A stretch of 36,471 bases of DNA from Selaginella moellendorffii (GCF_000143415.4 NW_003314359.1:631667-668137), one strand, 5' to 3'. Shown: positions 9,079 through 21,977, counted from the first letter of the stretch. A program made the numbers and translations. Notes: a model not told the origin generated them from the letters alone.

Positions 9079-12000
9079 AGGGAAGATCGACGTCCTCGTC
9101 GATGTATACTCGAGTCTAGAATACCGCCAAGGAAACAACTTTAGAAAAAGTTCACGGTATTCACACTATGTGAGAAATGCACCAACTTAAATGAGTTAGA
9201 AGGCAACCTCTTTGTTTAACGCAGATGCACTACCAACTCAGACACCTTCCGGCCGTCGCTGACAAGGAAATGACCAACGGAGTCAGCCACCCTTGCTGCT
9301 TTGGGAGTCACCCAGCTTACAAAAGTGTGATATGCCCCTGCCCGCAAGGACATAGAGAGAGAAGCCAAAGGCCCCAACCCTCCTGAGCAAAGAAACCAAA
9401 CCCGTCAATAAGGTTTAGATAGACTACTGTAAACAGGTAGTTAGAGTTGTTTACACGGTCACGCCCTTTTTAACGGAATAAGGAACATCGACAGAGAGGC
9501 GGGTTATGTGACCAGTCGACAGTAGCTACCCCATGACTAGAGATTTCAACATGCACACGAAGTGCTGAAGCCAGTCTGCCCATTACTGGCCCAAACTCAA
9601 AGATCAATAGATGGACAGTATTAAAGTCAGAGACAATGATATCTTAGAGACTTAATTACCAATGAATAAAGCTTAGATTAGAACACAATAGTATTCTAAG
9701 TAATTTATCATCCGATAAACCAGTATAATAGTAGAGGAACCACCAAGATCATCATAATTGGTAAACATAGGATTCACCATAAAAAAAAATTCAATAGCAA
9801 GTATATCATCAAGTAAACTCAATGATAAAGTTTAACTATTAAAGATTGCAGACAGAATGCCAAACAACTTACAAAAGATAACTCAAAGAACACAAAGTAT
9901 CATTGACTGACAAGCAAAATGCTCGCGAATGTATCACCCAAAGGAAATAACATTCCAATCTATCAGAACAAACTTGAGCAATAATCAACAGAATAGAATG
10001 AATGTTGCATGGCCAACAAACACTCGGTCATGTCAACTATCACATAAGCCAATCCAAATAGATCCCAGCTAACAATACTAAGGAACTTAAGTTGCCTAAA
10101 CAAGTGTCAGCAACATCCTATTGATGTCTCAAACCCAAAAGACCAATCCAGAGCAAACCACAAAGAACATATGGTATTGCTAAAAGCCAAAAGCCATCAA
10201 AGATAACAATTAACCATCATGAAAGATCATTGATCATCCCATCAAAAGAGATATGCATAATCATCATTGAAGAAACAATCTATCAACAATAATCAAGCAA
10301 AACCTTTGATAAGGATAATCAACTATCTTAGATGATAATTAATCATCACCAATGATTGCAAAATGCAAATACTAACTTCATCGAAGCTAACAAGCCAAAA
10401 TATTTTCCCCAACAACTTCAAACAAATGGAACAATAAGCATAAAACTCAAAGAACCAAAAACTTGAAGAATTCTATAGCCAAGTCTTGTTTAACAATGAT
10501 CACAAGTCTCATAGAAGCTAACTTCAATGCTAAAGAAGAAATCATGGTGCAACCCACAGTGTCTTCCTCAACATATCCATAAGCCAAACTTCATAATGCC
10601 AAAGCTAATGAAAAACATTTCTACATCAATCCAAAAGTTAAGCACAATGGAGCTTTGCCCAACAAGCGATCACTAAACGATCCTCCATGAATCCATCTAT
10701 AGCAAGACGTAACTCACTTTATAACAAGCACAAAAAGAATCATCAACGATCGAAATATCCCAACTAAAATCCAATAAGGACTCAAATAGTTTAATATCGA
10801 ACACTAATTCTTCATCTCGTGAAGTTAGCATGGTTCACGACTAAATCACTTTTCAAGGAAAAAACTCAAAGCTCAACCCCTACTAAATAATCTCGTTTAG
10901 AACACAATTAACTCAAATTTGCCACTCAGTTCATTTGAACGTCAATATAGTTGCTAACTAGCAAATGCACGAATATCAATAACACAAAGCTATAACCAAA
11001 TCATCGACACTATCGTTATCGAGACGAATGAAACTCAATATCAATCATAAGGAGAGACATCTCATTTCACTCGAATCTCAACCTCAATAATGTCAACGAC
11101 AAGGCATCACTTCAATGCCATCAACACTAGAACAAAGCTAGAAGAAAGCACGAGTTTAGCACCACTCAAAGCTCTTTAGCAACCAAGCTAACCAAGGTCG
11201 AAGATACTTTAGTTAGTATCCGAGACCAATCCTTTAGCAAAACTCAATTACAGATAACACTTTCTCAAGGAGTGAATCACCACGTCCAAGACTCAATGAA
11301 ATCCAACACTATGAACTAAACGCAACCAAATGATATCAACAGAGGTAGAGTCGACATGCCAACATGGAAAACCCATGTAAGTTTAACAACACGATCCTCC
11401 GCAACACCATCCGGTAAAGTAAACCTATCACTGCTAAATCTTTATTGAGCGAAGCAAATGTTAAACAGTCCTCGACGAAGTCTACAAGCAATCATTAGTC
11501 GCAAAGCAACTAACCATCACTTTTTCAACTTGCTTTTACGAGACCCAAACACTAAACTCACGTCATTTAATTACACACTTGTCCAACATGAACGTAATAC
11601 CCTAGATATGAGATAAAGGTTCATGGACAAGTACAAACTAAATTACCACCCGAATCCAACTCAACCGCAATAAGCTCACCAATGCATTTAGCCAACAACT
11701 CTGAGTATGCCTTGAAGAGGTTAGCTATACATGACCAACACTTAGCCGAAACTAAAGTGAAGACCATGAGATGGACTCATATCGGTACACAACCTCCTTA
11801 TAGACAAAGCTATAGTACGGGTACCAACATCTCAAACTCAAACAACTAGGTTGGACATCACCATCCTCAGCCAAGGCGCAGAGCCACCAAAACTAAATCA
11901 AGATTAATGAGAGCTCACTACTCTCATAGAGTCTTACAAAATGTAAGGTGCAACCTACCACCAAGCATAACACTACAGAAGAAAGGCACAAGGGTCACCT

Positions 12001-14592
12001 TTCTTAAAAAAGTGCAACAGTCACTTTTCTACACCAACTCCAGACCCTATCCAGCTTAATTGCAATAGCCCCAAAAGTCAGCATCCCTTTCGGGTTGCAT
12101 CATACAGACTACATACTAAGGTTTAAGCCAACTGAAGTCAACTCCAACCCCTTCACTAGTTTGTAATGGCTTACGAAAATGGAATGGTTTTTGAGCAAAG
12201 TGATAATAGATCAGCCATTGGAAAAGTTTAAGAAAATTTGTGGAAAATTTTCCAATCCTAGAGAAAGAATGACTCTCGGTCTAGAAATACAAACTTCCAA
12301 AACTCAACCAACTTCCTCCTACTAACAATTTCACATAGGTTCACCTCAACATAAATTCTTATGACCCATAGTATGCTTAAGCCTCGAACATCTTTCTGCC
12401 CATACTTCCGACATCCAACACCGACATCTGTAAAATGCAAATGGAACATCTAAGGCTTGATCACGAAGACCACATCTTCGGATATCCATATTGCATTAAC
12501 ACTCTTCTTCAACCACCTTCAAGATCCAATGTGAAGCTAAAACACTAACAAGAAAAATAACATGGAAAATCAAGCTCTAAGGAAAATTCCTCATCACTCA
12601 AAGTAACAATGCCTCTTCCACTAACACAAGTGCTAGTGATGTCAATGCCCCAACTACACATCTTCTCCATCCAACAATTTACTCCAAGTGCTAACGGATC
12701 AACTAATGAACTATAGCAAATGCTACAACCCTTTTCCAACACCACAATGGGCAAACTCAAGGAACTAAGGAACCAACTTAAGCTTAGCATAATGGACCAC
12801 CATTGAGAATCCAGTCAAAGCTACTACAATGCTACTTCATGCAAGTAGACTAACTTCACCATCAACCACTTTGGGGTTGATCATCGTTTAACCAAGCAAC
12901 TTCGTAAACACATTGCTCATTATCACATGGATATGATATAAGTATCACAATGACTTGATCATCAATTGAGTAACACCACGAGCAATGCCAATGTCACTAC
13001 TACAAAGGTTTATGTGAGTATCAAGTGCCAACTCGATTCGACAAAATGCAACATAAATGTCACACTCTACCGATAGAGACTTATAACACTGAATACCACT
13101 AACTTTTGTTCACAACATAGACAAGCTCATGCCACTCTCTTTCCGACCAAACTCAACACTAATCCAACACCAAGCTACTCAAGGAACAATAGTGTAAGCT
13201 CCTGAATTTGGACTTCCCGGGAGGTCACCCAGCCCAGTACTATTCAAACCCAAGGACGCTTAACCCCAAATATCCCAAGACTCTTAACCGATTGGAAAAG
13301 GGGGTGCACTCTTATTCATGGGCCCTTTCCCTCTATATTTGAATCCCATGGATCGTCTCTCAAGTCATTCCCTTTGGTTGCTTACAACACACTTCCCTAC
13401 AAGTTCACGCCCTTGTGAACGGAAGCTGAGAGCCGCAGCTCTCTCAAGAGCCCCGCTCTCTTGACACCCTACCCCTCGGGTTGAGCCCAGCGGGAACAAA
13501 CTGGACCAGCCAGATGTCAATCAACATGTGGTGCGATTCCCCTAGCCAACCAACAGAGTCGGACCTGAGACCCCTCTGATACCAAATGTAAGCTCCTGAA
13601 TTTGGACTTCCCGGGAGGTCACCCAGCCCAGTACTATTCAAACCCAAGGACGCTTAACCCTAAATATCCCAAGACCCTTAACCGATTGGAAAAGGGGGTG
13701 CACTCTTATTCATGGGCCCTTTCCCTCTATATTTGAATCCCATGGATCGTCTCTCAAGTCATTCCCTTTGGTTGCTTACAAATAGCAAGGTTCCCCAGAA
13801 AAGAATTGAGCATTGCAACCCAAGTCTTCCAATAGTAAGCCTAGACAAAATGGTTTAGCGCTTTACCGCTATCCATCCCACAACTCACCATTTGTAAGAC
13901 CATCATCTCCAAGATGCATCAAGGTAGGGACTCTTGATTGTATGATGTGAACACGAGAAATGAGTTAACACTTCATTGCAAATCATCTCTCCAAGAAGAA
14001 AAGATGATCTACTTGTTTGATCCTCCGTCCCCGATGACTCTCTTTTCGGTCTCATCTTTGACCAAACCTCAAGCTTGCTTTCGCACTGCCTTCAGTCCAA
14101 TCCAAGAAAAGTTTATGAAAGAGCACGACAATGATTACTTGAACCAATAGACTAATCCCTACAGTCTTAGTTGATCCACTTGTAATCATGCCTAGGAAGG
14201 ATCTACTAGTGCCATGCTAAACAGCTACGGACCAGCCTATTTGCCACTCATAACAAACCCAAGGAGGTTTGCTTTCACCCATGGTACATGGAACAATTTA
14301 TGGAACCATCGATAGGCTAACATTAATCCTGCCAACTCAAAGTGTAACCTCGAGTTGCTAATGTGCCTCACACACGAGCCCAAGCGTAAACTCGTGCTAA
14401 CGGAGCATCTCAAATCCATTCTATGAGCCCAAGAGCAAGCTCACATCATAAGGTACAACAAGGTAATAATATCCATACCCAAGGAAGCCTTTGCACCCAA
14501 ATGTGTACCCACTCGGATCATCGTTTTCATCTCTACGTATGCAACGAGACTAGTTGCCCAATCTCATTGAATAATACTCGCTGAGACTCATT
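9079..14592 (-). mobile_element. Coding-free interior of young L1
   Basis: About 5.5 kb (less the TRIM) with no supportable gene on either strand. Blocks of it reappear in reverse orientation at 7725-7930, 15766-15855 and 17511-20757, so this noncoding interior is a conserved family feature rather than random decay. Confidence 0.75.
13193..13780 (-). mobile_element. TRIM (terminal-repeat retrotransposon in miniature)
   Basis: LTRs 13193-13386 and 13587-13780 are 194 bp each, TGTAAGC...GCTTACA, and differ at only two bases. The 200-bp interior lacks genes. CTCTGATACCA at 13574-13584 is a perfect tRNA-Met primer-binding site (TGGTATCAGAG on the minus strand). A 5-bp target duplication AATAG lies at 13188-13192 and 13781-13785. 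A recent insertion inside the young L1 copy. Confidence 0.95.
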
Positions 14593-14603
14593 CTTTAATA
14601 CCA
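14593..14603 (-). other. Primer-binding site of young L1
   Basis: The minus strand reads TGGTATTAAAG directly after LTR end GCTACA; two bases differ from TGGTATCAGAG. Confidence 0.65.
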
Positions 14604-14605
14604 AA

Positions 14606-15765
14606 TGTAGCGCACGTGGTTTTGACCCTTTATCCTATAGTGATTTACCATAGGATAACACCACGAAGCGGAACCTAACCCTCTTTGTGCCATGTGACAG
14701 ATGCCACATGTCACATACCATGTGTCCATGCCACGTGTCCATAGGAACCCGAGGTTCAGGGCCTTGGGCCACTGAACGAAGGAACTGTGCCAAACTCCCA
14801 AGCACGAAGCCAAGGAGTGATGGAACCGAACCACGGAGCAACTCCTAAGCATAAAGCCCAAGGAGCGAAGGGATAGGAGCCTGGAGCAACTTGGAACAGT
14901 TCTGGAGCAACCAGCATCCCAATACTAGGACTAGCACGCAAAACGGAGCCAAACGGAGCCAAACGGAGTTCGGCACTATTTCGGCATACCGGTGGCCTAA
15001 TGCGAGGACATGGGTACTCTACCAGCTAGCATGGAATGGAACTTGGGCTTAGACCCAAGCCGGATGCAGAACAAGGACAAGCACGCAAGCGGGAGTTAGA
15101 CTATGCCTCAGGTTGGTCGGCCATGCCTGACCTACCCACTATCCCTACTATACATTTGGAACCACCCATAGCCCCCCGCCCCCCCCTTGAGGAACACACG
15201 CTTTGGGCTTTCACCCTAAGCTTCCCTTAGTATCAGGAGTTAGTCTCTGGGACAAGCTCGAAACTTATTAAATATGGAATGTCCCTAGATTGTGAATTTG
15301 GACATGGGATGAACACCATTGTGTTCAAACCGATCTCTATATTCCATAAATATGCCAAATGAGCAAATCTGGACACTTTCCATAAATAGCATTTGGGACC
15401 GAAATGAGACTAACACAAAGGGCATGATAGCGAGGGTGTTTGGCAGACACAGTAAGCTATCATGTAGTGATATTGAGGGACTAATCTCAATACGCAAGGG
15501 TTCTTGTCACTAGCAAGTGCAAGACAAAACGAGACAGGAACTCCTTACCAGGCTAAGTATGTTTAGCTAATAACACGTAGGAATTCCGTCCTTATGCTCG
15601 TCCGGTCTAAGTACACTCGAAATGCCCAGTTAACTCCACTAGCACAAGAGGGATTGATAAAGGGTCCAGCAATACCGACCTCCTGCCATTGTGGCAGTAA
15701 GGTAAGAGTGTCCGTAAGGACTGGTCGACAGGTAACTTTCGATACCCGAAGTCACATTTGCGACA
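14606..15765 (-). repeat. L1 5' LTR
   Basis: Counterpart of 7931-9066, about 24 bp longer because of short local duplications (an extra CATGCCACGTGTC near 14730 and an extra GGAGCCAAAC near 14945). A C-rich run at 15171-15187 differs in length from the other LTR. Confidence 0.9.
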
Positions 15766-15855
15766 AGTATATGACTCAATCACATGAGTTTAGTGTTCGA
15801 GTCTTGTGAAGGCAAGTTAAAGAGTGATTGTTGATTGTTTTGCAACTAGTGATTG
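15766..15855. mobile_element. Older L1 copy, short middle part
   Basis: About 90 bp matching the reverse complement of young-L1 interior about 11588-11485, continuing the sequence broken at 7930. It is cut at 15855 by the R2b solo LTR and resumes at 17511. Confidence 0.65.
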
Positions 15856-17510
15856 TGTGAGACATAAATCCCTAAGCCCCAAAGTGGAGCCAAAAGGGTG
15901 CCACATGGTAATGGCCAAAGTGGAAGCTAAATGAGCATAACACATTTAGACTAAAAGCTCTAACTTGGATAGTCAAGAGTGGGAGTGGAACTCCCAACAA
16001 AGTGCTTGAGGAGCAAGCACAAAGCAAGCAGTAAGTGAGTCTCTAGAAAAAGGACACAAAAGGACCAACATATAATATATAGAAATGTCAAAAAGGAGTC
16101 TAAAACAGAGGCTAAGAAGGAGTCCAAAATGAACCCGAGATGGAGTCCAAGATGGAGTCCAAGTAGGAGTCCAATATGGACCCGAGATGGAGTTTGAGAT
16201 GGAGTCTGGGATGGAATCTCAAAAGGAGTCCAAGATGGACCCAAGGAGTCCAAAATGAAGTCTGAGATGGACCCAAGATGGAGTTCGAGATGGAGTCCAA
16301 GATGGACCCGAGATGGAGTTTGAGATGGACCCGAGATGGGGTTTGAGATGGACTCAAGATGGAGTCCAAGATGGACCTGAGATGGAGTCTAAGGTTGAGT
16401 TTGAGATAGATTTGAGATGGAGTCTAAGGTCAGGATCGAGACCAAGACCAAGACCGAGATTAAGTCCAAGTCTGAGTTTGAGAATGATTTTGAGTCCGAG
16501 TCTAAGTCCAAGTCTGAATCTGAGTTCGAGGGTGAAAGCCCAAAGCGTTCGTCTCCTAGACTTTGGGGGGTTTGGTGAGCTCCAAGAGTATAGTAGGGGG
16601 AAGACTCTAGTGGAGTCAATTTGGCTAGGAAAGGCCAGTGTAACCAAAAAAGTTATACCCACATGTTGAATGATGATATAACCACTAAGGAGTTCAAAGC
16701 TAGAGTGAATATGGACAGATAAGTGGGGTAGTTTGGTGAAGTGTTTAAGAGCCAGCTCTAGCTCCCCTGGGAGATCAAATGGTTGATGCTCCCAATCCAA
16801 GTGTGGGTGGCACTACCTACTTGGATACCTAATGTGGCTTTTTAGAACCTCACTCTAGCCATATGGTTAGGGCACATAAAGGTAGAAGGTGGAGAAAGTA
16901 TTTATAAGGCTCGTGTAGGGTTATGGTATTTCAAAATGTCATCCCAAAATCCCAAAGTATGAAAAGGAAGAAGAGCAGTCCTCTAATGTAATGATCAAGA
17001 ATACAGTTATAGTGAGGAAGTCCCAAAGAACAATGAGACTTAATGGTTAGACCTTTGGGCCTTGACTTAGTGGGAGTATGGCTGTGGATGAAGAGGGATT
17101 TAGTGAGGACAAAAGAAAGGACATTGGAAAAGGGTGTTCCTCATATCTTTAGGCATCCTAAAGGTGCTAAAAGGTGGTCAAGGGATGGCCATTCATGAAT
17201 AGTGATGCAAGTGGTCTTGGACTACCAATGTGACAAGGGTGAATAACCATAGTGTTAGTGTAATAGGTTGATATGTTGATGGTACCTTTAGGTGTTGATC
17301 ATAGGATCAGATATATGAAGCACTGGACTAAGTGCAAAGATTAAGTGGCATAGATGCCATTCACAAGGCTAGCATGTCCCCAAATTCTAAATAAGACTTG
17401 TGGAGGTTGTGAGTAAGACTCCTCCAAATGGTAAAATGTGTGGTTAAGTGACTAAAGTAAATTGAAAAATTTAGCTGCTTGCACTAGAATGGAAAAATTA
17501 GGCACTTATA
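15856..17510 (+). mobile_element. R2b solo LTR
   Basis: A 1655-bp unit TGTGAGAC...GGCACTTATA flanked by a perfect 5-bp target duplication GATTG (15851-15855, 17511-17515). Its right half matches R2a (6860-7692 plus 21743-21963) in the same orientation. The terminal TA instead of CA is shared by both copies. No flanking interior is present, hence solo. It holds a minisatellite and lacks genes. Confidence 0.8.
16095..16530. repeat. Minisatellite of about 12-bp units
   Basis: Tandem GATGGAGTCCAA / GATGGACCCGA / GATGGAGTTTGA variants over about 430 bp, decaying near 16430-16530 into 6-bp GAGTCC/AAGTCT units. It produces spurious open frames on both strands. R2a lacks it. Confidence 0.85.
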
Positions 17511-20500
17511 GATTGTTTGTAAACTTCATTAAAGACTTTTAACATTTACTTCATTTAATGATAATTTAGCTGTGATGAGCTTGTTTTATTAAAGGTGTTG
17601 CAAAGGATTATATCATTAAACTTATATAGTTTTTCCATGTTAGCATGTCGATTTTACCTATATCAATATCATTTGGTTGTGTTTAGTCTGTGGTGTTAGA
17701 TTTTATTAAATTTTAGACATGGTGAATCACTCCTTGATAATGTATTATCTATAACTGAGTATTGTTAAATGATTGGTCTTGAATGCTAAATAAGGTATTT
17801 TTGACTTTGGTTAGCTTAGTTGCTAAAGAGTGTTGAGTGGTGATTCATTTTTACTTTCTTTTAGCTTTATTCTTGTGTTGATGGCATTGAAGTGATCCCT
17901 TAACATTAACATTATTAATGTTGAGATTAGAGTGAGATGAGATGTCTATATATGATTGATATTGAGTTTCATTAGTCTTGATGCAATTAGTGTTAATAAT
18001 TTTATTATAGCTTCATGTTATTGGCATTCATGCATTTGCTAATTAACAATTATATTAGCATTCACACAAGTTGAGTGGTAAGTTGAGTTAGTTGTGTTCT
18101 AGATGAGATTGCTTAGTAAAGGTTGAGTTTTAGTTTTTCCATAAAAAGTGATTTAGTCATAAACTATACTAACCTTGTAAGAAAAAGAGTTAGTGATTAA
18201 TATTAGAGTGTTTGAATCCTTATTGGATTTAAATTGGGATTACATCAATCATTGATAATTCTTCTTGTACTTGTTATAAAGTGAGCTATCTTGATATAAT
18301 TATCTTATCATGGAGGATTATTTAGTGATCACTTATTGAACACAGCTTGAACATAACTAATTGAACTTTGCTTTAGCATTATAAAGTTTGGCTTCTAGAT
18401 GTGTTGAGGTAGTTATTGTGGGTTATACCATGATTTCTTCTTTGGCATTAATATTAGTTCATATGAAATTCATGATCATTGTTAAATAAAACTTAGTTAT
18501 AAGCTTTTTCGAACTTTTAGTTCTTTGAGTTTCATACTCATTTTTCCATTTGTTAGGAGTTGTTAGAGAAGGCATTTTGGCTTATTAGCTTCGATATTTT
18601 AGTTGATATTTATATATGGTAATGATTGATGATAATTGATTATCATTTAAGATAGTTAATTATCCTTACTAAAGGTTTTACTAGATTATTGTTGATTTGA
18701 ATAATTTGTCATTCTTCAAGATGGTAGATTATTTCTTTGATAATGATTATGCATCTCTTTAATGATCTTTTATAATGGTTAGTTATTTTCTTTAATGGCT
18801 TTTAGCTTTTTGCATTACCACATATTCTTTGTGGTGTACTCTGGATTGGTCTCTTGGGTTTGCATGTTAATAAAATATTGTTAACACTTGCTTAAGCAAC
18901 TCTAGTTCCTTAGTGTTGTTAATTGGGAATTATCTGGATTGGCTGATGTAATAATTAGCATGAATGAGTATTTGTTGACCATTGTAATATTCATCTTGCG
19001 CTATTGAATGTTGTTTAAGTCTATTATATTAAGATGTTATTTCTTTCAAGTGATACATTCGTAAATATTTTATTTGTTAATTGTTGATCTGAATTGCTCC
19101 ATATACTATGGGTAAAAAGTAAACCTCTCCTAGATTTCTTATGAGTGGCAAATATACTAGTCCATAATTATTTAGCACAGCACTAGTGGATCTTTCTTAG
19201 GCATGATTATAAGTGGATTAATTAAGACTATAGGGATTAGTCTATAAGTCCAATTAGTCATTATTGTACTCTTTCATAAATTTTTCTTAGATTGGACTGA
19301 AGGTAGTGCAAATGCAAACTTGAGGTTTAGTCAAGTTAAGTCCAAAAATAGAGTTATTAGGAATGAAAGATCACACATGTAAATTTTTTCTTTTTTTGAG
19401 AGATGATTTACAATGAAGTGTGAATTCATTGCTCATATTCACATTATACAATCAAAAGTCTCTACCTTGATGCATATTAATTATGATAGTATTACAAATA
19501 GTGAGTTAGGGAATGGATAGTGGTGAAGCATTAAACCATTTTGCTTTGGCTTGCTATTATAAGGCTTCGTTGCAATGCTCAACTCTTTTTCCGGGAGCTT
19601 TCGAATAACTTGGTGTTAGATTAATTTGAAAGAGTGTAGCATGAACTTATCTATGTTATGAATAAAAGTTAGTGGTGTTGAGTGTTATAGATCTCTATCG
19701 GTGGGATGTAACATTTATACTGCATTTTATTGAATAGAGTTGGCATTTGATATTCATATAAACTTTTGAAGTAATAATATACATTTGCCTATAGTGTTAC
19801 TCAATTGATGATTAAATCATTTTGATTTTTATATCATATCCATATGATAGTGAGTAATGTGTTTACGAAATTGTTTGGTTAAATGATGATCAACTCCAAA
19901 CTGGTTGATAGTGAAGCTAGTCTACTTTCAAGAAGTAGCATTGTAATAACTTTAACTAAATTCTCTAAGTAATTCATTTTATAATAAACTTAAGTTAGTA
20001 CTTTGGTTCCTTGAAAGTTTTCTCATTAGGTGATGGAAAAGTTATAGCATTCTACCTTGTTGGTTTATTCGTTAGCATTTGGAGTAGGTTCTTAGATGGA
20101 GAAGGTGTGTAGTGAAAGCATTAACTTTGCTAGCACTTGTGTTAGTGGAAGTGGCATTATTATATTGAATGATGAGGAGTTGTCTTTAGAGCTTAATTTT
20201 CATATTATTTTTTTTTATTAGTGTTTTAATTTCACATCAGATCTTGAAGATAATTGAAGAAGAGTGTTAGTGCAATATGGATATCTGAAGATATAATCTT
20301 CATGATCAAGTTTTATATATTCATTTGCATTTTGCGGATGTTGATATTGGATATTGGATATATAAGTATGATATTTGATACTTAAACATGGTCATGAAAA
20401 TTTGTGTTGAAGTGAATCTATGTGAAGTTGTAGATAAGAGGAAGTTGGTTAAGTCTTAAAAGTTTGTGTTCTTGGACTAAGAGTCCTTTCTTTGGGATGG

Positions 20501-20757
20501 AAAATTTTCTACAAATTTTCTTAGACTTTTCCAATAGTTGATTTATTAATCATTTACTTGAAAACCATTCTGTTTTTATAAGTCAGTACAAACTAGTGAA
20601 AATGTTGGATTTGGCTTTGGTTACAGACCTTAGTAAATAGTTTGTAATTTGTATTTGTCAAAAGGGATGTTGACTTTTGGGGATAAGACAATTGAGTTAG
20701 ACAAAATTTAGAGTTGGTGAGGAAAAATGGCTATTACACTCTTTTAGAAAGGTGATT
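17511..20757. mobile_element. Older L1 copy, inverted and permuted interior
   Basis: 17511-about 19085 matches the reverse complement of young-L1 interior 11500 down to 9930; from about 19095 to 20757 it matches the reverse complement of 14280 down to about 12000 (without the TRIM). The two blocks are therefore inverted and out of order relative to the LTR that follows. It is markedly richer in A/T than the young copy. No gene seen. Confidence 0.75.
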
Positions 20758-21742
20758 TACCCTATAATGATTTACTATAAGATAGATATGGAATGGAACA
20801 TAAACCCCCCATGTGCCACATGCCACATGCCATATGCCACATATCCCAAGGTAGTAGAGCAAAATCCAAGTTTTAAAGCCTTAAACCATTGAATGAAGAG
20901 ATGAAGCTAAACTTCTCAAGCATAAAGCCAAAGAGTGAAGGAAGTAGAGTATGAAAAAACTTTGAGCGTATAGCCCAAGAAGTGAAAGGACAAAAGTATG
21001 GAGCGATTTAGAACAATTCTAGAGCTTACGTAAGGATATGAGTACTTTATTAACTAGCATAGTATAGAGTTTGGACTTAGACCCAAGCCGAACACAAAAC
21101 AAGCAAAAACACATAAATAGGAACTAAACTATACTTCAAGTTGGTCGGCTATGCCCAAACTATCAACTATCCCTATTATATATTTCAAACCCCCCACATT
21201 CCTCCCCCCCCCCCCCCCCCCTTGAGGAACACATGCTTTAGGCTTTCACCCAGTCTCAAGAGTAAGTCTTTGGAATAATCACGAAAATTTATAATGCTAG
21301 ATTGCAAATTTGAAAGCAAAAATAACACTATTATGTTCAAGACAATCTCTACATCTATAAATATGCCCAACTAACAAATCTAAACACTTTCCATAAATAG
21401 CCAATAGGACCAAACTAGAACTAACACAAGCAGTATGATAGAGAGAGTATGTTGGTAGATACAATAATCTATCACCTAGTAAGTATTGAGGGACCAAGTT
21501 TAATATCATAGGGGTTCCCAACATTAGTAAGTGCAAACCAACAATATAAGTTTCTCATCACTATGTTAAGTATGCTTGACTAATGACAACTTATGATTTC
21601 CTTCCTAATCTAAGTGTATATATGATCCAGGGTAAAGACTAATAAAGAATACCGACTTCTTGCCATCATAGTTGTAAAGAAAGAATATCCGAAAGGACTA
21701 GCTAACAAATAATTTTCGATACCTACATTCACATTTACGACA
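20758..21742. repeat. LTR of the older L1 copy (missing its first ~25 bp)
   Basis: Diverged copy of the L1 LTR in the same orientation as the two young LTRs, ending ACGACA at 21742. Contains a C-run at about 21205-21222. TTTACCCTATA occurs here at 20758-20768 and again at about 7716-7726, where the LTR's first bases are found. Confidence 0.75.
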
Positions 21743-21963
21743 TGGGTTGATATGTCAATGTTACCTTTGCGTGTTTGTTATGGGATACAACACATGGAGC
21801 ACTTGGACCAAGTGCAAAGGTTGAGTAGCATAGAGGCCATTCACAGGGCTAGTAAGTCCCCAAGTCAAAAATAGGACTTATAAAAGTTATGAGCAAGACT
21901 CCTACAAATGGTCAAAAATGTATTTAAGTAACTAAAGTAGAATAAAAAAATTTGTCACTTATA
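21743..21963 (+). mobile_element. R2 LTR copy a, right part
   Basis: Matches 17259-17510 of R2b and ends CACTTATA. It completes the LTR interrupted at 7692. Confidence 0.75.
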
Positions 21964-21966
21964 ATT

Positions 21967-21977
21967 TAGTATCAAAA
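21967..21977 (+). other. Degenerate primer-binding site of the R2a element
   Basis: TAGTATCAAAA just after the LTR end; differs from TGGTATCAGAG by G-to-A changes only. Marks R2a as the 5' LTR of a plus-oriented element. Confidence 0.55.

Larger units (their letters stand above)
7931..15765 (-). mobile_element. Young L1 LTR retrotransposon, non-autonomous (LARD-like), carrying a TRIM
   Basis: Two long direct repeats (7931-9066 and 14606-15765) with TG...CA ends flank a 5.5-kb interior with a degenerate tRNA-Met primer site next to the right LTR and a polypurine tract next to the left LTR, so the element points to the minus strand. The interior has no frame longer than about 80 codons and no gag, protease, reverse transcriptase or integrase motif; it would depend on proteins in trans. 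Flanks (GTAAA / AGTAT) suggest a target duplication AGTAW, slightly altered. It is inserted in an older L1 copy, whose sequence resumes on either side. Confidence 0.85.

Noticed and set aside
8099-9080. Short frames repeated in both L1 LTRs (also 14595-15809)
   Set aside because: Recur only because LTR DNA is duplicated; differences between copies do not favour silent sites by eye and no domain is visible.
13193-13780. Simple segmental duplication
   Set aside because: TG...CA ends, primer-binding site and AATAG target duplication identify a TRIM.
16095-16530. CRISPR-like array
   Set aside because: Units are contiguous 12-bp variants without spacers, in plant nuclear DNA.
15960-16800. Minus-strand frames with repeated SISGSFWTPS-like segments and a plus-strand frame at 16313
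   Set aside because: Produced by the 12-bp minisatellite; no start context, domain or conservation between R2 copies.
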